Below, in pieces: positions 55,630 through 64,000 of a DNA stretch of 64,000 nt. Each line of letters starts with the position of its first letter. Position 1 is the first letter of the stretch. The notes beneath the pieces are model-generated. The model did no database searches and was not told the origin of the DNA. It was given only the letters and a program-made list of their open reading frames with translations. Made by a program: the position numbers and the translations under genes. The DNA comes from Benincasa hispida (Eukaryota; Streptophyta; Magnoliopsida; Cucurbitales; Cucurbitaceae): assembly GCF_009727055.1 (NCBI RefSeq), contig NC_052349.1, positions 40,893,501 through 40,957,500 on the forward strand, read 5' to 3'.

Positions 55630-57534
55630 TGTATAATGCAATGCATGTCCATGCCATAAACTTGTAAACGCAAAATGTAATCTTATGCGTCATAAACTTG
55701 TTGTGACATAGATTTTATGCGATGACGATATGTGATACTACTTCTAGATATGCATTATTAACAAATGTTCTTGTAGTATGCTATGTGTTGTCACAAGTTT
55801 CCTTGCGTTGAAACCAAGTATAATTTCACCGCACGTTTCTTAGTGTGATCCGAGGTCGAACACAGAGACTGTTTTAGGTTATTGTGTTATGCTTGTAATA
55901 CATGCAACCATGGTTTTTTTTTTTCTTCAAATTAATAAAGTTCTTGTGTACAGAAAATTAAACATGCGATAATGTAAAGTAAAGCGGTCAAAATTCGTTA
56001 ATAACATAAATTGCGTTAAAGTAAAATTGCGATAAAGTAAATCTAAGCTAAGATGATACAAGATACAGGATTCATGATACAAGATATTGAGATCAAGGCT
56101 GGCTGTGAAGATTATACAAAGATCGTGTAATGTGGTGACAAGTCTTATGTATGAAGCAGAAACAGAAAATATAACTAATATAAACAGCGCAAGTTCCTTA
56201 ATTGCGTTAAAGATATAAGTACTGTTTCGCTTTTCCCTTGGTGTACACCTCTCGGTGATCGGCCACGTTCCCACATCTCTGTGGTGAAATAGGGATGAAC
56301 GTAATGAACACAAGGTTGCTTCCATCTCTGGAAGTACTACTCGCTTTAGTTAACGCATTCTTCTAACCTTCTCTCGATAGATCAGAATGACATCTTCACT
56401 TCTGCTCTCAATGGTGAAGATGTTGTCTAGCATGCCTTAGCTAAACGCATTTATCTCTTTAGCACAGATTAAGTTACTCGTTTAATCCATATTAATTACC
56501 AAGGTATTAAGAAAACTTCATGGAGAAATCGATTAATGGAGGAACGGAAATAGACAGAAAAGTGGTAGTGCAAGTGATCGAGACATTCAATAAAACTATT
56601 TAGCGTTTGATACATGATTTGTGAATGAAGAGCTTTAGAAGATGAAATACACTTGATGAAATAGTGTTAGAAACAAATACAAATAAGCGCCAACATCTTA
56701 GCGTCGATTTGGATGGAGATTTGCTTGCCGCGTGGACGAAGTGAATGAATGGATGAGCTTCCCTCTCAGGCTTGCTCAACTGGTAGTAGAGATCTAAGCA
56801 CAGAGCTTCACGGCGGGGATCTGGTAGATTCGCACTAAGACTCACCTCTCGGCCTTGTCTCGTCTCTTCTCGGATTTGTCCGATAAGTACTCAGTTAAGC
56901 CTTTTCTCTCAATAATCTAGCAGTAATTAGCCCTCGTATCAATTATACCATTATCCAGTATATCTTCTCTGAATTCTATGGGGGTATTTATAGGTGAAAA
57001 GCTTTGACTCTTGACTTGTGGACCCCACTTCTTGTTATGGAAATTCCGAAGATGGAGGAAAATATTCCTTCTGTTATGCAATCAGACCGTCAAATCTGCA
57101 TAACGGTTAGTTGTACACATGTCACAATTCTCCACGTTTGCGTTGCTCAGCTGCATCTTTCGATCGGTTGCTCGCATGCGGTGTTGTTTTTATTACCGCA
57201 TGCGGTTGAAATTAAGCTCTAAATCGACTGTCGCATTGCGCCGTCATTGCGTTAATCGTCTCTTCATTGTTGATTGACGGGCGTAATGTGACAGAAATGC
57301 ATTGTTCAGTTTCTCGTTGAGCCTTGATCGCAAGCGGTGACTTGGTTTCCTATAAAACAGAGTAAAAGTATCATCTTCTACCATCTTGATGATGTCGATG
57401 GGTGTAATTGCGATAGTTTATAATTATTGTATTTATGAGCTAATTTTCATACAATCGATGCATAATCCTTCTCTTTTGACCGCAATATCTAGATAAGGAA
57501 GCATAAATAACTTGTATTTCTACAAGTTATCACA
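55630..57534 (-). repeat. Gypsy-3 3' LTR, 1905 bp
   Basis: It starts TGTATAATGC (the left end is less certain) and ends AAGTTATCACA. It is collinear with the Gypsy-2 LTR but clearly more diverged from it than the two Gypsy-2 LTRs are from each other. The terminal hairpin is at 57509-57528. Confidence 0.82.
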
Positions 57535-57545
57535 CCCCCAAATTT
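57535..57545 (-). other. Gypsy-3 polypurine tract
   Basis: The minus strand reads AAATTTGGGGG directly before the LTR. Confidence 0.8.
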
Positions 57546-58679
57546 AGATATATGCTTCTCAAGTATATCTTCTACTAAGGCAACAAACCTAAATTCCTCT
57601 CCTATATTTTTCCGTTGATTGGCTGCTCCGAATGTTACACTTAGGCACATTTCTTAACAACGCAGTTTCCTTCCATCCTTGCTAATTCTTAACAAAGCCC
57701 TACTTTATTCTTCTATATAACAAAATTATGCTCAAAGATGCTTTTCTAGTTTTTTTAAAAATAGAATGTTTATCTATTCTTTGTCAGAACAATTTGATAT
57801 ATCTACATGCGGTGGCCAAACTTTGCATTATTTATTAGAGACTGTTGGTCCTGGTTACACTCTTGTTTTGGTTTGCTCCCATGGGTGTCATGCGAACATC
57901 CATGGTTGTGTGCCAATTTCAATTTTAACTCATGGTATTCAGAGGAGCTGTCTCTTATACTCTTTTATTTTCTTTCATATTGTGTTGTTCTTAGAAACCC
58001 ACCTTCATTTTGGTTTGCTTCTATGTGTGTCATACGAACATCCAACTACGAGTAAGCTCCTTTCATAACAAAACTCTTATCAGGTTGGGACATTTTTGAA
58101 GCTTTCCCTTGCGCTGACATTGGAGTTTTGCATAATATTTTTTTTTTGTTGAAAATGAACGCATTTTCTTGACGATCACATATTCTTGATCTTATCTACT
58201 CAGACCTTCCTCACCCCCAAATTTAAAGATAAGTAAGGTTCTCATTGCGTTGTTCGGATAGACTAGACAAACACTTAGAATAAAAATTTCAAAAAGAAGG
58301 TTTGAGAAGAACTTTGAAAGATAAAAGGTAAAGTGCTGCTAAACTAAGAATTAACTAAGTATGAGTAAGAATTTACAAAGTATGGGAAAAGTTTCTAAGT
58401 ATAAACATATATTACATCATGGTAGCATAATGAATAATGCAAAAGTAAAAGATCAGAACATCACAAATATTGACAAAGGATGATAAAAAAAATGGCACAG
58501 GCAAAAAGGAGTGAGTATGTACTCTGATTCTATTGAATATTAACAAGGTATACAAATAATTAAAAATTAACGCAATACAAAATTTGTTGCCTATACAAAG
58601 AATCAAAGAATTTCGTTGTTATCTTTTTGAATTTGATTCAAATAGGTGCAAGCTAAAAATTAACACCGTGCTTCTAATA
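57546..58679 (-). other. Gypsy-3 non-coding spacer
   Basis: It aligns with 35024-36000 of Gypsy-2. The direct repeat beginning ttttggtttgct occurs at 57866 and 58008. No convincing ORF on either strand; the Transposase_32-type ORF is absent. Confidence 0.65.
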
Positions 58680-58900
58680 ATGCAAATATATTTTTGTTGA
58701 GGACGGGCAACAATGCATGCACTTACGCAACACACCCCTTAACTAACACATTTCTAGAGGATACCTCAACATAGTGCATCTAAGGACGGGCAAAGGACAC
58801 ATACACGTGCAACACACCCCCCAACACAATGTATTTGGGTGTAATGGATGCAAGGTATCTCTTGTTGACTCACAATACACCCATCATCGCATTTCATACT
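58680..58900 (-). repeat. Gypsy-3 degenerate tandem repeat
   Basis: Three units share gaggacgggcaa, acgcaacacacccc and acatttctagagg wording with 39300-39600 of Gypsy-2. Confidence 0.7.
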
Positions 58901-59194
58901 AGTTTTTTTTGCTTTTTACATCATAAAAAACACAAGTCGAAAAGACTTTGCGGTGACTCATGTTTCATCCAATCATTCACAGATATTAAAGAACATCGCT
59001 ACTAATGTATACAAATTAAAGGAATCTAAACATGAAAAATTAAATTGAAGAGAATTACAGAAAGCATTAAATGCTACTCCTAAGAAGCAGTAAATAACGA
59101 GATTTAGAAAGCAGTAAAAGAAAACTGTAAAGAAAGCATGTAAACATAGATAGGGATGCTGATTGAAAGAAGTTCTCAAAATTACCACAATCGC
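58901..59194 (-). other. Gypsy-3 spacer next to integrase
   Basis: AT-rich with agcagtaaa phrases as in 39601-39870. No gene seen. Confidence 0.5.
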
Positions 59195-60300
59195 TTCCCC
59201 TGCAAGCGGTTTAATCCTGCTTGCCCAAGTCAATGGTGTCCATGCATCGCTCGAAGTCGCCTCCGTAGTAAGGCTTAATCTGTTGACCATTGAATTTGAA
59301 TGCGTCGTTCCCCTCTAAAGTTGTTAGTTCCACTGCGCCGTGAGGAAAGATAGTCTTGATTTTGAACGGCCTAGACTAGCAAGATTTCAACTTCCCTAGG
59401 AACAACCGCAAACGAGCGTTAAATAATAATACTTGTTGTCCTTCTGTGAATGTCCAGTCATTTATGCAGTCATCATGCCAATTCTTGGTTTTCTCCTTAT
59501 AGATCTTGGCATTTTCATAGGCGTCCCTTCCCCATTCGACCAACTGATTCAATTGTAGCTTCCGAACTTTCCCCGCACTTGCAAAATCAAACTTCAGCTT
59601 CTTGTATGCCCACATCGCCTTATACTTCAACTCGAGTGGCAGATGACAAGCTTTTCCAAAGACCAGGGCATACGGGGACATGTGAATTGGTGTTTTATAG
59701 GCGGTTCTGTATGCCCATAGTGCTTCATCAAGCTTGGGTGACCAATCCTTCCTGGAAGTATTAACTACCCTATTCAAGATAGTTTTGATCTCTCGGTTAG
59801 AAATCTTTGCCTGCCCATTAGTCTGTGAGTGATAAGCAGTGGTAACTCGTTGGCTGACATTAAATTTAGTCAACAGGTTGGCAATTATGCGGTTGATAAA
59901 TTGAGATCCCTCATCGCTGATTAAGGCCCGTGGTGTCTCATATCCAGCGTAAATATTCTTCTTAAGAAACTTCGCCATGGTGGCCGCATCATTCTTGGCA
60001 CACGCGATAGCCTCAACCCATTTTGATACATAATCAACCGCAACCAGGATATAGTGATGACCTTCTGATGGTGGAAATGGGCCCATGAAAATTCCCCAAA
60101 TATAAAATAATTCCACTTCTAAGATCAATGTTAATGGCATTTCATTTCTCTTTGACATATTCCTCGTTCTCTGGCATCTGTCGCATTGCACAACATTGGC
60201 TTGGGCATCCTTGAACATTGTTGGCTAGAAATAGCCACACTGTAGAACCTTTATGACTGTTCGCTGCCCCCTGAAGTGTCCTCCGTAAGGGGACTCATGA
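59195..60300 (-). pseudogene. Gypsy-3 integrase, long open frame lacking a catalytic Asp
   Basis: The open frame 60218-59376 (about 280 codons) runs from [17 protein letters not shown] through [36 protein letters not shown] (second Asp), [15 protein letters not shown] (catalytic Glu), [16 protein letters not shown] and [20 protein letters not shown]. The first catalytic motif reads WGIFMGPF, where Gypsy-1 and Gypsy-2 have DFMGPF, so one codon (the Asp) is missing in frame. The C-terminus continues after a stop at 59374 to about 59195. Without that Asp the D,D(35)E site should be dead even though the frame is open. Confidence 0.88.
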
Positions 60301-60599
60301 CACATCTCCAGAATGTGCTTGACTTTGTGTTCAGGAACGCATCGACGTAATATATGATCAAGACCAAGTCAATATAGGAATGGGTCGTCTCTGAAATAAA
60401 ATTTGACATCATATCTTAGCTTCTTCTTCTGCTGATAAGTATAGTCATCTGGTATTTGACCCAAACAATGAAATTCACGATGTCCGCATACCAGGGAACA
60501 TTAATGCCTACTAACATCAGCAGCTCATCGGGGAATCTCTCTTCAATATCTTTTCCTTTACTTTGAACCTCACAATTCTCCAATCCTGACAAATGATCC

Positions 60600-60960
60600 G
60601 TGACTTGATTCTCGGTGCCTTTTCGGTCTTTGATCTCTAGGTCAAACTCTTACAATAGTAACACCCACCGTATAAGCCTTGGGCTTCCTTATTTGTCATC
60701 AAATACTTGATCGCAGAGTGATCCATATATACCACAACGTTTGTTCCGATTAAGTATTGTCGAATTTTTTCCAGTGCAAATACCACTGCGAACATTTCCT
60801 TCTTTGTGGTTGTATAGTTCTCTTGCACATCATTCAATGTTTTACTCGCATAATAAATAAGATGCAATACCTTGTCCTTGTGCTGACTTAATACTACACC
60901 CACAGTGTATCCGCTCGCGTCACACATCAATGCAAATGGTTGCGTTCAGTCTGGCGCCAC
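60600..60960 (-). pseudogene. Gypsy-3 RNase H, broken
   Basis: Minus-strand MMCDASGYTVGVVLSQHKDK holds the first RNase H Asp, followed by IYYASKTLNDVQENYTTTKK with the Glu region and VVYMDHSAIKYLMTNKEAQG. The frame is lost after this. The 60301-60600 stretch is the connection to integrase, with stops. Confidence 0.83.
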
Positions 60961-61629
60961 AGAATGGGTGCGGTGATGAATGCATCTTTCAATGTGTTGA
61001 ATGCTTTAGTACACGCATCATCAAAATTATATTCTCGGTCAGCATCAAGGAGCGCACTTAGGGGCCTTGCGATCTGGGAGAAGTTTCGAATAACAGAAAG
61101 CTCCTAAGTGTTTTCACGTTCACCGGTGGAGGTAACTTGAAAATTGCGTCAATTTTTGCCTGATCAACTTCTAATCCTGCTTTAGAGATTTTGTCCCATA
61201 ACTATTCCTTCTTCCACCATAAAGTGGCATTTTTCCCAGTTCTAAACAAGCTTTGTTGCCACGCATCTCTTCAAGAACTTTTCAAGGTTAGATAGACAGG
61301 AGTCGTAATTATTGCTGAAGACTGAAAAATCATCCATGAATACCTTGACTGACTCCTCCAAGTAATCTGAGAATATTGCCATCATGCATCGTTTGAAAGT
61401 GCCTGGCGCATTGCAGAGTCCAAATGGCATGCATTGAAATGCAAATGTACCAAATGGGCACGTAAATGTTGTCTTATCCTGATCTTCTGGTGCAATTGCT
61501 ATTTGATTGTACCCTGAATAGCCGTCAAGAAAATAGAAAATTCATTCCCCGCAAGTCTGTCTAGCATTTGATCAATGAACGGGAGTGGAAAGTGGTCCTT
61601 TTTAATGGCCAAGTTTAACTTGCGATAAT
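60961..61629 (-). pseudogene. Gypsy-3 reverse transcriptase, partial
   Basis: It reads from the N gap: YRKLNLAIKKDHFPLPFIDQ with MLDRLAGNEF, then after a frame change MPFGLCNAPGTFKRCMMAIF, the catalytic VFMDDFSVFS and DSCLSNLEKFLKRCVATKLV. At least two frame breaks (near 61550 and 61240). The N-terminal part lies in the gap. Confidence 0.85.
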
Positions 61630-62625
61630 NNNNNNNNNNNNNNNNNNNNNNNNNNNNNNNNNNNNNNNNNNNNNNNNNNNNNNNNNNNNNNNNNNNNNNN
61701 NNNNNNNNNNNNNNNNNNNNNNNNNNNNNNNNNNNNNNNNNNNNNNNNNNNNNNNNNNNNNNNNNNNNNNNNNNNNNNNNNNNNNNNNNNNNNNNNNNNN
61801 NNNNNNNNNNNNNNNNNNNNNNNNNNNNNNNNNNNNNNNNNNNNNNNNNNNNNNNNNNNNNNNNNNNNNNNNNNNNNNNNNNNNNNNNNNNNNNNNNNNN
61901 NNNNNNNNNNNNNNNNNNNNNNNNNNNNNNNNNNNNNNNNNNNNNNNNNNNNNNNNNNNNNNNNNNNNNNNNNNNNNNNNNNNNNNNNNNNNNNNNNNNN
62001 NNNNNNNNNNNNNNNNNNNNNNNNNNNNNNNNNNNNNNNNNNNNNNNNNNNNNNNNNNNNNNNNNNNNNNNNNNNNNNNNNNNNNNNNNNNNNNNNNNNN
62101 NNNNNNNNNNNNNNNNNNNNNNNNNNNNNNNNNNNNNNNNNNNNNNNNNNNNNNNNNNNNNNNNNNNNNNNNNNNNNNNNNNNNNNNNNNNNNNNNNNNN
62201 NNNNNNNNNNNNNNNNNNNNNNNNNNNNNNNNNNNNNNNNNNNNNNNNNNNNNNNNNNNNNNNNNNNNNNNNNNNNNNNNNNNNNNNNNNNNNNNNNNNN
62301 NNNNNNNNNNNNNNNNNNNNNNNNNNNNNNNNNNNNNNNNNNNNNNNNNNNNNNNNNNNNNNNNNNNNNNNNNNNNNNNNNNNNNNNNNNNNNNNNNNNN
62401 NNNNNNNNNNNNNNNNNNNNNNNNNNNNNNNNNNNNNNNNNNNNNNNNNNNNNNNNNNNNNNNNNNNNNNNNNNNNNNNNNNNNNNNNNNNNNNNNNNNN
62501 NNNNNNNNNNNNNNNNNNNNNNNNNNNNNNNNNNNNNNNNNNNNNNNNNNNNNNNNNNNNNNNNNNNNNNNNNNNNNNNNNNNNNNNNNNNNNNNNNNNN
62601 NNNNNNNNNNNNNNNNNNNNNNNNN
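61630..62625. other. Assembly gap (996 N)
   Basis: Undetermined bases between Gypsy-3 protease and RT. The open frame drawn across it on the minus strand is not real evidence of continuity. Confidence 0.99.
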
Positions 62626-62900
62626 TTGCGTTGCCGATATCCAGCTTCTTAAAAATCGACAAGGGCATTAGATTTATGCTTGCCCATAAATCGCACAGCG
62701 CGTTCCCGACCATCTTCCCTCCTATCGTACAGGGCAATGTAAAACTCCCAGGGTTCTTCATTTTAGTGGGGATATTGTTTTAGAACAGTGCGCTGCATTC
62801 ATATGTTAGTGCAACTGTTTCATTTTCTCCGATCTTTCTTTTATTGGCAAGAATATCCTTGAGAATTTTTACATAACTCGGCATCTACAATAGTGCTTCT
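62626..62900 (-). pseudogene. Gypsy-3 protease, partial
   Basis: The minus strand gives GSFTLPCTIGGKMVGNALCD then LWASINLMPLSIFKKLDIGN. The catalytic DLGAS of the other two elements reads DLWAS here (Gly to Trp). The C-terminal half is in the N gap. A stop precedes the domain at about 62764. Confidence 0.83.
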
Positions 62901-62989
62901 ATTAAGGGAATGTCAATGTGTAGCTGTCGAAGAACATCCAAGAACCTTTGAAATTGCTTATATCGTCTTTCTTCTTCAGCTTGGACAGG

Positions 62990-64000
62990 AAAGGTAGAGG
63001 TTCCTGCCTTACTTCTTGTTGTGTTGGCTGTTTGATGAGGTCTTGTTCTTGCTGTGTTTCATTCTCTGGAGGTTGTATTGATTAAGAATTCAAGCCTTGA
63101 GAAGCTTCATCTTTTGTAGGTGCACTTGCTTCTGAACTGGTATTTTTTCCACTATTGGGTGACTGGTCATCTTCAGCAGTCAAATCTACTGGTGTTGTTG
63201 TCGCATCTGGTACTGATCGCACAGGGGTTGTTGTTTTGCCACTTCTCAATATTATTGCATGACACTATTCTTTACCTCGCTGCCCTGATGCTCCTGGGTT
63301 GCTGTGCCGCTTACCAGGCACTTTCTTCTTTAATTCCTTCGTAAGCTGATCGATCTGCTCTTTTAATTCTTTAAGGGAGTTAGCTTGCGATTGTCTCATT
63401 GCCTCGCTCTTTTCAATGCAATGTTTTAACGATGTCTCCAGAGATGAGGTGCTGAAAGAGGTATCATATAAGAATGGTTGGTCATAGGGTGTTATACCTG
63501 GAGAATTACCTAAGTTACAGTCCAGAGTAATGAAGACCAGAGGGTTGCCTCTATCCCCTTGATAATTGTTCTGATAGAAACTATGGCTCCCCTGGTTGTG
63601 ATTCCGTCCCAACTTGAAGTTGGGTGATCCCATCAACCAGGGTTGTAGATGTTGCCAACCGATTCATTGTAGATAGAATATACGGGTTGTTGATTCCATG
63701 GGCAGACTTCTACTGGATGTCCCTCTCTACATTGGACGCAATTCATTGCAACCATGTGACTCACTGCATTAACTTGCGCTGATCCTTGAGAGAGAGTTCT
63801 CTGTTGGTTAGCCACCGTCTGGAGGAGTGAGGACACTGTGGTCATTTGATCGACCAGTGCGCTCATTGTATTCGTTGGCACATCGACATTTTCTACTCTT
63901 TCTTGCTCTAGGCCTCTTACCTTAAGCCCGGTATCAATCCACTCATCAGAATGTTGCGAGATGTGATCCAAAATATTCTTTGCCTCCATATATGATATGT
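62990..64000 (-). pseudogene. Gypsy-3 gag, partial, continues outside
   Basis: Minus-strand pieces: a coiled-coil-free MEAKNILDHISQHSDEWIDT and STMSAL-type linker, then the CCHC-like knuckle CVQCREGHPVEVC (63989-63633), a Gln/Asn-rich tail with MGSPNFKLGRNHNQGSHSFY and LKELKEQIDQLTKELKKKVP (63636-63265). They parallel Gypsy-2 43660-44600. The capsid part is beyond 64000. A frame change at about 63635 and stops downstream mark decay. Confidence 0.83.

Larger units (their letters stand above)
55630..64000 (-). mobile_element. Gypsy-3, same family as Gypsy-2, incomplete in window
   Basis: Minus-strand order from the window end: gag, protease, an N gap, RT, RNase H, integrase, a short spacer with tandem repeats, polypurine tract and 3' LTR (55630-57534). 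The 5' LTR lies outside the window. The pol sequence, LTR end, hairpin and tandem repeats match Gypsy-2, but the spacer between integrase and 3' LTR is only about 1.6 kb and lacks the extra ORF. Confidence 0.88.

Noticed and set aside
61499..62761. 420-codon open frame on the minus strand
   Set aside because: It is joined only through 996 N. The real parts are the start of RT and part of a protease.

Overview
This is a repeat-dense stretch of a nuclear plant genome, almost certainly a eudicot. It is AT-rich, it carries one spliced gene with canonical GT-AG introns and plant-type Ty1/copia, Ty3/gypsy and CACTA transposons, and there is no bacterial-style gene packing. The gag and transposase fragments look like families I associate with Cucurbitaceae, but that is recognition rather than proof. 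I found one convincing host gene. Most of the rest is transposable elements, mostly decayed and nested inside one another. I found no new biological system with confidence; the best observations are structural.

Layout. 1-4865: intergenic DNA with a degenerate minisatellite (905-1253 and 3186-3570) split by an antisense copia-type LTR (1254-3095). 4866-7517: a five-exon minus-strand gene for a 299-residue plant protein I cannot name. 8641-9339 and 27405-28495: two halves of one plus-strand copia pseudogene (Copia A). They are separated by Gypsy-1 (9345-27404, minus strand). Gypsy-1 in turn contains Copia B (15666-23491, plus strand), a gag-only copia element with a perfect 5-bp target duplication.

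28496-50036: a CACTA (En/Spm) DNA transposon with matching terminal inverted repeats, TGA duplications, palindromic subterminal repeats and two broken transposase-type genes. Its second gene is split by Gypsy-2 (33146-47317, minus strand), which carries an extra long ORF between integrase and the 3' LTR. Its 5' LTR has lost 139 bp and contains an apparent sequencing-adapter artefact (46664-46701). 50040-53180: a minus-strand copia pol pseudogene (Copia C). 53181-55271: an LTR-like repeat. 55272-55629: an orphan integrase fragment. 55630-64000: Gypsy-3, the same family as Gypsy-2 but without the extra ORF, running off the window. There are two N gaps (18224-18458 and 61630-62625).

Relative timing follows from nesting: Copia A precedes Gypsy-1, which precedes Copia B; the CACTA element precedes Gypsy-2. 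Nearly every element gene carries stops or frameshifts, so nothing here looks mobile on its own, although some non-autonomous elements could once have been mobilised in trans.
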